Source: Myxococcales bacterium
GTDB taxonomy: Bacteria > Myxococcota > Myxococcia > Myxococcales > Anaeromyxobacteraceae
DNA length: 64,000 nt
Direction of reading: 5' to 3'
Assembly (NCBI GenBank): GCA_021818285.1
Contig: JAKAEO010000001.1
Span: 31,447-95,446 of the forward strand
The notes beneath the pieces were generated by a model. The model saw nothing but the letters and a program-made list of their open reading frames with translations, was not told where the DNA came from and searched no databases. This document shows, piece after piece, positions 28,146 to 36,510 of this stretch. A program made the position numbers and the translations under genes. Position 1 is the first letter of the stretch. Each line of letters starts with the position of its first letter.

Positions 28146-29072
28146 TCAGCGCGCGGCCCGGCGCCGCTCCAGGGCCTTCTCCAGCCCCCAGGCCGCCACC
28201 GCGTAGGCGACGCCCAGCAGGACGTCGAGCACGTAGTGGTGGTCGAGGTAGACGGCGGCGAAGGAGACGACCAGGAAGAGGCCCAGGCTGGCGGCGTCGA
28301 GCCAGCGCTTCCCGAGCTCCCGCCCGTAGAGCCAGGTGAGGAGCGGGTAGGCGACGTGCAGCGAGGGGATGGCGCCGAAGACGTCGGCGCTGCGGCCGTA
28401 GAAGCCGGCGAACCAGGGGATGCCGGTGAGCGCGTCCCAGCGCGCCGCGCCGGCGGCCGAGGAGCGGGCCGCCATGTCGGCCGGCCCCAGGCCGTACCGG
28501 GCCACGTACCAGGGCGGGGCCGCCGGGTAGACGTAGTAGGTGGCGAAGCCCACCAGGTTCATGGCCAGGAAGGTCCAGCCGAAGCGGACCAGCACCCGGC
28601 GGGTCCGCTCCTCGCGGGCGAAGATCGCCAGCGCCGCCGCGAAGCCGATCGACCAGAAGACGTAGACGATGTAGGCGAGGCCGGTGATGAAGTCCACGAC
28701 CGGCCAGTGGTGGCGGGCGAACCACTCGTTGGGGGTGAGCGGCCCCTCCGGCGTGGAGATGGCGAAGAAGCGCCGGTCGAAGGCGTAGGGCTCCGCCACG
28801 TGGACGTGGAGGTGGCGCACCAGCGGCTCGGTGAGGTGGGTGAGGTCGTAGACGACGCCGAAGATCAGGAAGGGCAGCAGCCCGGCCAGCACCCGGCGGG
28901 TGGCGTCGCTCCAGGCGGCGAGCGCCAGCGCCAGCCCGGCCACCAGGAACTGCTCGGGCCGGTTCCCGCTGGTGAGCCCCATCACCGCGAGGTAGGCCCC
29001 GAGCCCCGCCGCGTAGGCGAGGAGCAGCCGCCGCGGGGCGGCGCGGAGCCGCTGCCCGAGGGTGGGACGCAC
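28146..29072 (-). CDS. AUR1/PAP2-like inositolphosphotransferase (inositol-phosphoceramide synthase candidate)
   Basis: This 308-residue membrane protein has about six helices and the PAP2/AUR1 active-site pair: GAIPSLHVAYP (His near 237) and DHHYVLDVLLG (His-Asp near 277-281). The segments NEWFARHHWPVVDF and YYVYPAAPPWY are typical of the AUR1/Ipt1 branch, which moves phosphoinositol from phosphatidylinositol to ceramide. GTG start; it follows ino1 by 12 bases on the same strand. With spt, ceramide synthase and fatty-acid hydroxylase nearby, inositol-phosphoceramide synthesis is the simplest role. A plain lipid phosphatase is the alternative. Confidence 0.8.
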   Translation of the reverse strand: MRPTLGQRLRAAPRRLLLAYAAGLGAYLAVMGLTSGNRPEQFLVAGLALALAAWSDATRRVLAGLLPFLIFGVVYDLTHLTEPLVRHLHVHVAEPYAFDRRFFAISTPEGPLTPNEWFARHHWPVVDFITGLAYIVYVFWSIGFAAALAIFAREERTRRVLVRFGWTFLAMNLVGFATYYVYPAAPPWYVARYGLGPADMAARSSAAGAARWDALTGIPWFAGFYGRSADVFGAIPSLHVAYPLLTWLYGRELGKRWLDAASLGLFLVVSFAAVYLDHHYVLDVLLGVAYAVAAWGLEKALERRRAAR

Positions 29073-29084
29073 CGCCCGGTCCCG

Positions 29085-30389
29085 TCAGCCGACGGCGCTC
29101 TCGGCGGCCGCCGAGGCGCCGCGGGCGTAGCGGGCCAGCTGGCGGTGCAGGATGGTCTGCTGGGCGAAGAGGTCGTGGACCGCGGCGCGGCCCGGCGCCG
29201 TCACCGGGCTCTTGAAGAAGAAGGAGAGCCACTCCAGCGGCCCCTTCTCCCCCGCCCGCTGCGCCAGGTCGGTCAGCAGCGCCAGGTCGAGCACCAGCGG
29301 CGCCGCCAGGATCGAGTCCCGGCACTGGAAGTTCACCTTGATCTGCATCGGGTAGCCGAGCCACCCGAAGATGTCGATGGCGTCCCAGCCTTCCTTGTTG
29401 TCCCCGCGCGGCGGGTAGTAGTGGATGGTCACCTTGTGCTCGACCTCGCCGTAGAGCTCCGGGTGGCGTCCGGCGTCGAGGATCTCGTCGAGCACGCCGA
29501 GCTTCGAGACCTCCTTGGTCCGGAAGGCGTCCTCGTCGTCCAGCACCTGGCCGTCGCGGTTCCCCAGGATGTTGGTGGAGAACCAGCCCTCCAGCCCGAG
29601 CAGGCGCGCCGAGAGCATGGGGGCGATGGTGGTCTTCATCAGCGTCTGGCCGGTCTTGAAGTCCTTGCCGCCGGTCGGGACCCCCTCGCGGTCGGCCAGC
29701 TCGCGCAGCGCCGGGACGTCGGCCGAGAGGTTGGGCGCGCCGTTCAGGAAGGGCAGCCGGCTCTTCAGCGCCGCCCAGGCGTAGACCATGCTGGGCGCGA
29801 TGGTGGGGTCGTCCCGGTCGAGCGCCGCCTCGAAGGACTTCAGGCTCTGGTGGGCCGGCCCCGGCAGGGCGTACACCTCGGTGGAGCCGGTCCAGACCAC
29901 CACGCCGCGGCCGCAGCGGTTCCGCTCCAGGAAGCCGGCCATGTCGGCGCGCAGCGCCTCGGCCCGCGCCCGCAGCGACCCGCGCTTCACGTTGGGGCCG
30001 TCGAGCCGCCGCACCCAGGCCGGGTCGAAGACCGCCGGCATCGGCCGCACCGCCTCCAGCGCCGGCCGGATGGGCTCGAGCAGCCGGGCGTCGATGACCC
30101 CGGCCCGCCGCGCCGCCTGGTAGGCGTCGTCGGGGATGGGGTCCCAGCCGCCGAAGACCAGGTCGTCGAGGGAGGCCAGCGGCAGGGCGTCGGCGAGGCG
30201 GGCCCCGGGCCGTCCCTCCTCGTCCCGCAGGTGACCGAGCTGGGTGAGCGAGCCGATCGGCTTCGCCAGCTGGCGCTTCACCGCCTCCACGCCGGCGATG
30301 GCGGTGGTGGCGACGGCGCCCATGCCGGGGAGCAGGACCGCGAGCCGCTCTCCCCCACGGACGGGACGCAACGGGGTGGATTTCACCAT
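29085..30389 (-). CDS. ino1: Inositol-3-phosphate synthase
   Basis: This 434-residue NAD-dependent enzyme turns glucose 6-phosphate into inositol 3-phosphate. Recognisable features are the Rossmann start LPGMGAVATTAIAGV (about 19-33), VVWTGSTEV, the signature GGKDFKTGQTLMKTTIAP (about 240-257), STNILGNRDG and KVNFQCRDSILAAPLVLDL near 350. The length fits the short prokaryotic/Bacteroides-type enzymes. GAGGA precedes the ATG. The 174-base gap upstream holds an ECF-promoter-like element and a long inverted repeat. It would feed inositol phosphate to the CDP-alcohol phosphotransferase at 26248. Confidence 0.95.
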   Translation of the reverse strand: MVKSTPLRPVRGGERLAVLLPGMGAVATTAIAGVEAVKRQLAKPIGSLTQLGHLRDEEGRPGARLADALPLASLDDLVFGGWDPIPDDAYQAARRAGVIDARLLEPIRPALEAVRPMPAVFDPAWVRRLDGPNVKRGSLRARAEALRADMAGFLERNRCGRGVVVWTGSTEVYALPGPAHQSLKSFEAALDRDDPTIAPSMVYAWAALKSRLPFLNGAPNLSADVPALRELADREGVPTGGKDFKTGQTLMKTTIAPMLSARLLGLEGWFSTNILGNRDGQVLDDEDAFRTKEVSKLGVLDEILDAGRHPELYGEVEHKVTIHYYPPRGDNKEGWDAIDIFGWLGYPMQIKVNFQCRDSILAAPLVLDLALLTDLAQRAGEKGPLEWLSFFFKSPVTAPGRAAVHDLFAQQTILHRQLARYARGASAAAESAVG

Positions 30390-30434
30390 TTGGGATCGTC
30401 CTCGGCTGGGAAGCGCGCCCGGGTCGCCGACGCC

Positions 30435-30504
30435 ACCGTGTCCGGAACCGGCCCGCGCTCGTGGGAGCCACTCGCGGGGCGGTCGGTTCCGGCTCCGACA
30501 CCGT
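30435..30504. repeat. Long imperfect inverted repeat upstream of ino1
   Basis: CCGGAACCG (30442-30450) is exactly complementary to CGGTTCCGG (30484-30492), 33 bases apart. Flanking ACCGTGT and ACACCGT extend the match with one mismatch and a five-base bulge. It lies between the ino1 start and the candidate promoter at 30531-30563, so it could fold in the 5' leader or be a DNA-binding site. Confidence 0.5.
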
Positions 30505-30530
30505 CACGGCACGGGGCCGTTTCCAGAACG

Positions 30531-30563
30531 TCTAACGCAAGAGGCCATCGAGCGAAAGCACAA
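30531..30563 (-). promoter_or_regulatory. Weak third copy of the ECF-type promoter, ahead of ino1
   Basis: On the minus strand, CGTTAGA (30531-30537) is preceded at the same 15-base spacing by a 12-mer matching the other two copies at 6 of 12 positions, including GCTT. The -10-like part is nearly exact; the -35 part is degenerate. Confidence 0.35.
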
Positions 30564-31181
30564 TCATCGTGGCCCGGACGAGGGAGTGGCGCCGCGCGGC
30601 CTCGGCGCGCGGGCGTGGGTCGCGAAGACCAGGTCCCAGAGCGGCGTGGTGACGCCGTAGAGCCGGCCAGGGCTCCCGAAGTGGTGCAGCAGGTGATTTC
30701 GGCGCTGGAGGCGGCCGAGCGCGGTCCGGGGGCGGTGGTGGTGGATGGCGTAGTGGGTGAGGTCGTACCAGAGGTAGCCGGCGAGCAGGCCGGCGAAGAC
30801 CGGGGGGAACCAGGCGGGCCCGAGGGCCGCGCGCGCGGGCAGGGCGAGTGCGGCGCCGAGCGCCATCGAGACCACCGGCGGCATCACCAGGCGGTCGGGG
30901 TCGTGCGGGTAGTCGTGGTGGACGCCGTGGATCAGCCAGGCGACGTCCCGCTGAAGCTCCGAGCCGGGGTCCGGCTCGAAGTGGAACACCCAGCGGTGCA
31001 GCAGGTACTCGAGGAGGGTCCAGGCGGCGAGCCCCGCGGCCGCGCCGGCCGCGACCCCGGCCGCCGGCAGGGCGAGCGACGCACGCACCAGGAGCCAGGC
31101 GATGACCGGGACCCAGATCGCCACCACCTGCCAGGGCTTCACCCGGGAGAGGTAGCGCTCGACGCCGTCGGGGCCGAACAT
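30564..31181 (-). CDS. Fatty-acid hydroxylase / sterol desaturase family (ceramide 2-hydroxylase candidate)
   Basis: This 205-residue membrane di-iron enzyme has four hydrophobic helices and the His-box series LLHRWVFHF, HGVHHDYPHD, HYAIHHHRPR and RRNHLLHHF. The ending YGVTTPLWDLVF is typical of the fatty-acid 2-hydroxylase (Scs7/FA2H) branch, without the cytochrome b5 domain of eukaryotes. Placed divergently from serine palmitoyltransferase and upstream of ino1 and the AUR1-like gene, it most likely adds a 2-hydroxyl to the ceramide acyl chain. The ribosome site is weak. Myxobacterial 2-hydroxy fatty acids are well known, which supports the idea. Confidence 0.82.
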   Translation of the reverse strand: MFGPDGVERYLSRVKPWQVVAIWVPVIAWLLVRASLALPAAGVAAGAAAGLAAWTLLEYLLHRWVFHFEPDPGSELQRDVAWLIHGVHHDYPHDPDRLVMPPVVSMALGAALALPARAALGPAWFPPVFAGLLAGYLWYDLTHYAIHHHRPRTALGRLQRRNHLLHHFGSPGRLYGVTTPLWDLVFATHARAPRPRGATPSSGPR

Positions 31182-31271
31182 GCGCGGGCTGCCCCGCCGA
31201 GGGGGGCGCGCGACCGTTCGTGGAAGAAGCCAGAAGATGGAAGCACCTCCGCGATCGCGGGGGGATTAACG

Positions 31272-31291
31272 GGGCGGCGGCGCCGCCGCCC
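31272..31291. repeat. Perfect 20-base GC palindrome between the hydroxylase and spt genes
   Basis: GGGCGGCGGC meets its exact reverse complement with no spacer, in the 287-base divergent region. It could be a terminator-like or cruciform element; simple GGC repetition makes chance more likely than for other repeats here. Confidence 0.4.
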
Positions 31292-31331
31292 GGCCACCGG
31301 CGGGCCGGCCGCGCGGTGACCGCGGGTGTGC

Positions 31332-31367
31332 GTCCCGCTTGAGATCCCGCCCTCCCGCCGTTAGGGG
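31332..31367 (+). promoter_or_regulatory. ECF-sigma-type promoter of the sphingolipid operon
   Basis: GTCCCGCTTGAG, 15 bases, then CGTTAGG. The same 12-mer and 7-mer at the same spacing lie just upstream of the ECF sigma factor gene (36511-36544). The element sits about 100 bases before the spt ATG. Because 19 bases match at fixed spacing between two non-coding regions, I infer one sigma factor serves both. Confidence 0.7.
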
Positions 31368-31468
31368 AGTGCGACGATGCGCGCCAGCGCACGCCCCCCG
31401 CCGAGGACGTACGCTCGCGCCGGGCTCCTCGAGGGCCGGAACCGAACCCCGTTCACGGGAGAGGGTCG

Positions 31469-33040
31469 ATGAGGGACCTGTTCGACAAGTGCGCGTCGTG
31501 GAAGGAAGTCCAGGTCGTCAAGCTGGCCGGACGCTACCCGTACTACCGCGTCATCGACGAGACGGACGGCACCGAGGTCGTCGTCGACGGCAAGCGGCTC
31601 ATCATGGCCTGCTCCAACAACTACCTGGGGCTGGCCAACGACCCGCGCGTGCGGGAGGCCGCGGCCGAGGCGGCCCGGACCTGGGGGGCCTCCACCTGCG
31701 GCTCCCGCCTCCTGAACGGCACCTTGCGGCTCCACGACGAGCTGGACCGGCGGCTGGCCCGCTTCCTCGGCAAGGAGGCGGCGGTGGTCTTCCCCACCGG
31801 CTTCCAGGCCAACGTCGGCGCCATCGACTCGCTGGTGCTCCGGCACGACCTGGTGATCGCCGACCGGATGGTCCACGCCTCGCTGGTGGAGGGGATGAAC
31901 GCCTCGCTGGGCCGGACGCGCCGCTTCGGCCACAACGACGTGGAGGACCTGGAGCGGATCCTGGCCGCCGCCGAGCCCGAGGCCGGGAAGCTGGTGGTGG
32001 TGGACGGCGTCTACTCGATGGAGGGGGACCTGGCCAACCTCCCGGCCATCGTGGCGCTGAAGAACCGGTACGGCGCGCGGCTGATGGTGGACGAGGCCCA
32101 CGGCTTCGGCGTGCTGGGGGCCGGCGGGCGCGGCGCCGCCGAGCACTTCGGCGTCGCCGGCGAGGTGGACCTGGTGATGGCCACCTTCTCCAAGTCGCTC
32201 GGCTCCATCGGCGGCGTCATCGCCGGCCGCGCCGACGTGGTGAACTGGATCAAGCACAAGGCCCGGCCGCTGGTCTTCTCGGCCTCGATGACCCCGCCCA
32301 TGGCTGCGGCGGCGCTGAAGGCGCTGGAGATCATCGAGCAGGAGCCGGAGCGGCGCGAGCGGCTCTGGGACATCTCCGAGCGGGTCCACCGCGAGCTGCG
32401 GGCCATGGGCTTCGACACCGAGCCCTCGGTCACCCCCATCGTGCCCATCGTCCTCGGCGACCAGGTGCTGGCCTTCGACTACTGGCGGCGGCTCACCGAG
32501 GCCGGGATCTTCGCCAGCCCGGTGGTGAAGCCGGCCGCCGAGAAGGAGCTGGTGCGGGTGGTCTTCATGGCCACGCACACCGACGCCCAGATCGACCGGG
32601 CCCTGGAGATCTTCGAGCGCTGCGGGAGGGAGCTGGGCGTCATCCCCTACCGGCGGCCGGCCAGCCGCGTCGAGGTCCGCCTGGCGCGGCCGGGCGTCTC
32701 GGGCTTCTGGTCGTCGCGCCCGGAGGGGGCGGCGGCCGCGGGCCTGGCCGGCGGCGGGAGCCTGGAGCTCGGCGAGCTGCTCGGGCGCCGGGACGAGCCG
32801 CTGGCGAGGCGGCTCGCCGACGCCGCCGAGGTGGTCACCTGGCGCGCCGTGAACGCCGGGCCGGAGGAGCTGCGGGAGCTGCGGGAGCTGCCGGTCCGGC
32901 TGTGGCGCCAGCGGCGGCGGATCGCGGCCCGCCTGCTCTCGGCGGGCATGGAGCGGGTGGCGCGGGCGCGGGCCGGGGAGGAGCGGCGGGGCGAGGAGCG
33001 GCGCGGCGACGACCGGCGCGGCGAGGAGGCGAGGCCATGA
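31469..33040 (+). CDS. spt: Serine palmitoyltransferase with C-terminal extension
   Basis: This 523-residue PLP enzyme of the alpha-oxoamine synthase family condenses serine with an acyl-CoA or acyl-ACP, the first step of sphingolipid synthesis. Motifs are SNNYLGLANDPRV, SRLLNGTLRLHDEL, VDEAHGFGVLG and the PLP Lys K242 in TFSKSLGSIGG, as in Caulobacter-type Spt. The catalytic part ends near residue 395; about 125 extra residues follow, finishing in a charged GEERR/GDDRR repeat. GAGAGGG precedes the ATG. It heads an operon with ceramide synthase (ATGA overlap) and ceramide reductase. KBL or BioF are alternatives by fold, but the neighbours favour Spt. Confidence 0.88.
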   Translation: MRDLFDKCASWKEVQVVKLAGRYPYYRVIDETDGTEVVVDGKRLIMACSNNYLGLANDPRVREAAAEAARTWGASTCGSRLLNGTLRLHDELDRRLARFLGKEAAVVFPTGFQANVGAIDSLVLRHDLVIADRMVHASLVEGMNASLGRTRRFGHNDVEDLERILAAAEPEAGKLVVVDGVYSMEGDLANLPAIVALKNRYGARLMVDEAHGFGVLGAGGRGAAEHFGVAGEVDLVMATFSKSLGSIGGVIAGRADVVNWIKHKARPLVFSASMTPPMAAAALKALEIIEQEPERRERLWDISERVHRELRAMGFDTEPSVTPIVPIVLGDQVLAFDYWRRLTEAGIFASPVVKPAAEKELVRVVFMATHTDAQIDRALEIFERCGRELGVIPYRRPASRVEVRLARPGVSGFWSSRPEGAAAAGLAGGGSLELGELLGRRDEPLARRLADAAEVVTWRAVNAGPEELRELRELPVRLWRQRRRIAARLLSAGMERVARARAGEERRGEERRGDDRRGEEARP

Positions 33041-34224
33041 TCCGCGAGGCCAGCGGCGCCGAGCTCGCCCCCGGCCGGGAGGTGCCCGCCGGCGGCGAGG
33101 TGCGGGTGGCCCAGGTGGCGACGGTCCGGGAGCGGGACCGCTTCATCCGCTTCCAGGAGGAGGTCTACCGGGGCGACCCCTGGTTCGTGCCGCCGCTGCT
33201 CATGGAGCGGCACGAGTTCCTCGACCCGGCCCGGAACCCCTTCTTCCGCCACGCCGACGTGGCCCTGTTCCTGGCCACGCGCCGGGAGGAGGTGGTCGGC
33301 CGCATCGCCGCCGTGGAGGACCGCAACTTCAACGCCTTCCACGGCGGGCGCACCGGCTACTTCGGCCTGTACGAGTCGGTGGACGACCCGGCGGTGGCCG
33401 AGGCGCTCTTCGGCGCGGCGCGGGCCTGGGCGCGGCGCCGCGGGCTCGCGAGCCTCATCGGCCCGATGAACCTCTCCACCAACTACGAGGCCGGCCTGCT
33501 GGTGGAGGGCTTCGAGTCGTCGCCCGCCATCCTCATGCCCTACAACCCTCCCTGGTACGCGCGGCTCTTCGAGGGCTGCGGCCTCGCCAAGGCCAAGGAC
33601 CTGCTGGCCTTCTCCCGCTCGTCGCACGACCCGGTGCCCGAGCGCTTCGTGCGGGTCGCCGAGAAGATCCGCAACCACCAGGGCATCCGCGTCCGCTCCC
33701 TCGACCTCCGGCGGTTCGGGGAGGAGGTGGAGCGCATCAAGGCGGTCTACAACTCGGCCTGGGAGAAGAACTGGGGCTTCGTCCCCATGACCGACGCCGA
33801 GTTCGACAAGCTGGCGCGCGACCTGAAGCCGCTGGTGCGCCCGGAGCTGTGCCTGGTCGCCGAGGACCAGGGCGAGCCGGTGGCCTTCTCGCTCACCGTG
33901 CCCGACGTGAACCAGGCGCTGAAGCGGGTGGGGGGGCGGCTCACCACCTGGGGGATCCCGGTGGGGCTCGCCAGGCTGCTCTACTGGCAGCGGCGCATCG
34001 ACGAGGTCCGGCTCATCGCCCTGGGGGTGAAGGAGGGGTACCGGCGGCGCGGGCTGGACGCCGTCCTCATCCTCGACACGATCCGGCGCACCCGCGACCT
34101 CGGGTACCGGGGCGGCGAGGTCTCCTGGACGCTGGAGGACAACGACCTCGTGAACCGCGCCATCGAGGCGGTGGGCTGCCGGCGGACGAAGCGCTACCGC
34201 GTCTACGAGACGGCGCTGGACTGA
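33037..34224 (+). CDS. GNAT-like bacterial ceramide synthase candidate
   Basis: This 395-residue protein reads like the GNAT-superfamily N-acyltransferase shown in Caulobacter to be the bacterial ceramide synthase. Characteristic stretches are YRGDPWFVPPLL, GPMNLSTNYEAGLLVEGF, MPYNPPWYARLFEGCG and KAKDLLAF. The C-terminal GNAT core follows with EVRLIALGVKEGYRRRGLD (acetyl/acyl-CoA pyrophosphate loop, about 329-347). It would N-acylate 3-ketosphinganine or sphinganine. The ATG overlaps the spt stop by four bases. Assignment relies on recalled family sequence and on the spt/reductase neighbours; biochemical function in this organism is inferred. Confidence 0.78.
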   Translation: MIREASGAELAPGREVPAGGEVRVAQVATVRERDRFIRFQEEVYRGDPWFVPPLLMERHEFLDPARNPFFRHADVALFLATRREEVVGRIAAVEDRNFNAFHGGRTGYFGLYESVDDPAVAEALFGAARAWARRRGLASLIGPMNLSTNYEAGLLVEGFESSPAILMPYNPPWYARLFEGCGLAKAKDLLAFSRSSHDPVPERFVRVAEKIRNHQGIRVRSLDLRRFGEEVERIKAVYNSAWEKNWGFVPMTDAEFDKLARDLKPLVRPELCLVAEDQGEPVAFSLTVPDVNQALKRVGGRLTTWGIPVGLARLLYWQRRIDEVRLIALGVKEGYRRRGLDAVLILDTIRRTRDLGYRGGEVSWTLEDNDLVNRAIEAVGCRRTKRYRVYETALD

Positions 34225-34231
34225 GCGGGCG

Positions 34232-35227
34232 TTGCGCGTCCTCGTCACCGGCGCGACGGGCTTCATCGGGGGCCGCCTGGCGGGGCGGCTCGCCGCGGCG
34301 GGCCACCAGGTCCGGGCCCTGGTGCGGGACCCGGCCCGGGCGGCGCCGCTCCTGGCGCTGGGGGTGGAGCTGGCGCCCGGCGACCTCGGCGAGCCGCGCT
34401 CGCTGGCGGCGGCCGTGGAGGGCTGCGCCCTGGTGGTCCACCTCGCCGGCCTGGTGAAGGCGCTCTCCGCGGCCGACTTCTTCCGGGTGAACGCCGGGGG
34501 CACCCGGGCGCTGGCCCGCGCCTGCGCCGAGGCCCGGCCGCGCCCCCGGCTGGTGCTGGTGTCCTCGCTGGCGGCGGCCGGGCCCTCCCCGGGCCGGCCG
34601 CGGCGCGAGGAGGACCCGCCGGCGCCGGTCAGCCGGTACGGCGAGAGCAAGCTCGCCGGCGAGGCGGCGGTGCGCGAGCTGGCCGGCCGCCTGGAGACGG
34701 TGGTGCTGCGGCCGCCGGTGGTCTACGGCCCCGGCGACCGCGAGCTGGTCCCGGTGCTCTTCGGCATGGCCCGGGCCGGGGTCATCCTCAAGGCCGGGTG
34801 GGGGGAGAAGCGCTACAGCGTGATCCACGTCGACGACCTGTGCCGTGCCGTCCTGGCGGCCGCCGAGCGGGGCCACGCGGTCGGGCGCTGGGGGCCGGAG
34901 GGCACCTACTTCCTCTCCGACGGCGGCGAGCACCGCTGGGAGGAGATCGCCAGGGCCGCGGCCGAGGCGCTGCCGGCCCGCGCCCTGATCCTCCCCGTCC
35001 CCGGGCTGGTCTCGGCGGCGGTGGCGGCGGGCGCGAGCCTCCTCTCGGCGCTGTCGGGCCGGCCGGCGGTGCTGGGGCTCGACAAGCTCCGGGAGATGCG
35101 CCACCCGGCCTGGACCTGCGCCATCGACCGGGCGACGCGCGAGCTGGGCTTCGAGCCGGCGCTGCCGCTCGCCGAGGGGATGCGGGACGCGGCCGCCTGG
35201 TGGCGCGCCCGGGGGCGGACCGGGTAG
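34232..35227 (+). CDS. NAD-dependent epimerase-family ceramide reductase (CerR-like)
   Basis: This 331-residue extended short-chain dehydrogenase has GATGFIGGRLAG (residues 7-18), the active-site YGESK (Tyr-x3-Lys, near 137-141), LRPPVVYGPGDRE and a C-terminal substrate region with two hydrophobic patches. In Caulobacter a related 'epimerase' (CerR) reduces the 3-keto group of oxidised ceramide after N-acylation. The third position in an spt-GNAT operon makes that the likely role. The start is TTG at 34232, seven bases after the previous stop, with no better in-frame start. Sugar epimerase function is the alternative. Confidence 0.78.
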   Translation: MRVLVTGATGFIGGRLAGRLAAAGHQVRALVRDPARAAPLLALGVELAPGDLGEPRSLAAAVEGCALVVHLAGLVKALSAADFFRVNAGGTRALARACAEARPRPRLVLVSSLAAAGPSPGRPRREEDPPAPVSRYGESKLAGEAAVRELAGRLETVVLRPPVVYGPGDRELVPVLFGMARAGVILKAGWGEKRYSVIHVDDLCRAVLAAAERGHAVGRWGPEGTYFLSDGGEHRWEEIARAAAEALPARALILPVPGLVSAAVAAGASLLSALSGRPAVLGLDKLREMRHPAWTCAIDRATRELGFEPALPLAEGMRDAAAWWRARGRTG

Positions 35228-35246
35228 GCGGGGGCGCCGGCGGGCG

Positions 35247-35277
35247 TTGACGCGGCGGCGGCGCGATGCGGTAGAAG
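35247..35277 (+). promoter_or_regulatory. Possible sigma-70-type promoter for the aminotransferase
   Basis: TTGACG (35247-35252) and TAGAAG (35272-35277) precede the ATG at 35307. The 19-base spacing is long, so support is modest. Confidence 0.3.
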
Positions 35278-35306
35278 GGAGGACCCCCTCCCCGGACGGA
35301 GCCGCC

Positions 35307-36497
35307 ATGGACGTCGTCACCCCCCAGATCCGCCGGCAGATGCAGGACGCCTCCTGGATCCGCCGCATGTTCGAGGCCGGCATCGAGCTGAAGCAGCGCG
35401 CCGGCGCCGGGAACGTCTTCGACTTCAGCCTCGGCAACCCGGACGTGCCGCCCCCGCCGGCCGCGGCGGCGGTGCTGCGCACCCTGGCCGACCGGGCGGT
35501 GCGGCCCCTGGGGCTCGGCTACTGCCCCAACGCCGGCCTGCCCTCGGCCCGCGCGGCGCTGGCCCGGAAGATCGCCGCCGAGCAGCAGGCGCCGGTCGAG
35601 GCGCGCCACCTGCTGCTCACCTGCGGCGCCGCCGGCGGCCTGGTCACCTTCTTCCGCGCCGTGCTCGAGGCCGGGGACGAGGTGCTCTGCCCCGCTCCCT
35701 ACTTCGTCGAGTACGGCGCCTACGCCGGCCACTTCGGCGGCGTGCTGCGGGCGGTGCCGGCCCGCCCGCCGGACTTCGCCCTCGACGTCGAGGCGCTGGA
35801 CCGGGCCATCGGCCCGCGCACCCGGGTGCTGATCCTCAACAACCCCAACAACCCGGCCGGCTGCATCTACGACGCCGCGGCGCTCGAGGCCGTCGGGCAG
35901 ATGCTGGCGCGCCACAACGCCGGCCGCGAGCGGCCCGTCTTCCTGGTCTCGGACGAGCCCTACCGCGCCCTGGCGTACGACGGCGCGGTGGTGCCGCCGG
36001 TGCTGCCGGTCTCCCCCTTCGCCGTGGTGATCGGCTCCTTCTCCAAGAGCCTGTCGCTGGCCGGGGAGCGGGTCGGCTACATCGCCGCCAGCCCGGCCAT
36101 GCCCGACGGCCCGCTGCTCCTCGACGCCCTGACCATGACCAACCGCACCCTGGGCTTCGTCAACGCCCCGGTGGTCGGCCAGCAGCTGGTCGAGGCGCTG
36201 GTGGACGCCTCGGTGGACGTGGGGATCTACGACCGGCGGCGCCAGGCGATGGCGGCGGCGCTGCGCGGCGCCGGGATCGAGTTCGCCCTGCCCCGCGGGG
36301 CCTTCTACTTCTTCCCCCGGGCGCCGGGCGGCGACGACCGCCGCTTCGTGGACCTGCTGCTCGCCGAGAACGTGCTGGCCGTGCCCGGGCGCGGCTTCGG
36401 CTTCCCGGGCCACTTCCGGCTGGCCTTCTGCGTGGACGAGGAGGTCATCGCCCGCTCGGCGCCGGCCTTCGCGCGGGCGGCGGCGAAGGCGCGGTGA
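35307..36497 (+). CDS. Class I/II aminotransferase (aspartate-aminotransferase fold)
   Basis: This 396-residue PLP enzyme shows FSLGNPDVPPP, GAAGGLVTFFRAV, LNNPNNPAG, VSDEPYRALAYDG, the PLP Lys in SFSKSLSLAGERVGY (near 240) and the C-terminal FRLAFCVDEE, where the Arg binds the substrate carboxylate. The ATG at 35307 was preferred over one 20 codons earlier, because the upstream stretch overlaps the likely promoter. It lies between the ceramide reductase and the ECF sigma gene, perhaps with its own promoter. The amino acid used is not evident. Confidence 0.87.
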   Translation: MDVVTPQIRRQMQDASWIRRMFEAGIELKQRAGAGNVFDFSLGNPDVPPPPAAAAVLRTLADRAVRPLGLGYCPNAGLPSARAALARKIAAEQQAPVEARHLLLTCGAAGGLVTFFRAVLEAGDEVLCPAPYFVEYGAYAGHFGGVLRAVPARPPDFALDVEALDRAIGPRTRVLILNNPNNPAGCIYDAAALEAVGQMLARHNAGRERPVFLVSDEPYRALAYDGAVVPPVLPVSPFAVVIGSFSKSLSLAGERVGYIAASPAMPDGPLLLDALTMTNRTLGFVNAPVVGQQLVEALVDASVDVGIYDRRRQAMAAALRGAGIEFALPRGAFYFFPRAPGGDDRRFVDLLLAENVLAVPGRGFGFPGHFRLAFCVDEEVIARSAPAFARAAAKAR

Positions 36498-36510
36498 TCT
36501 TCGGGGGCCG

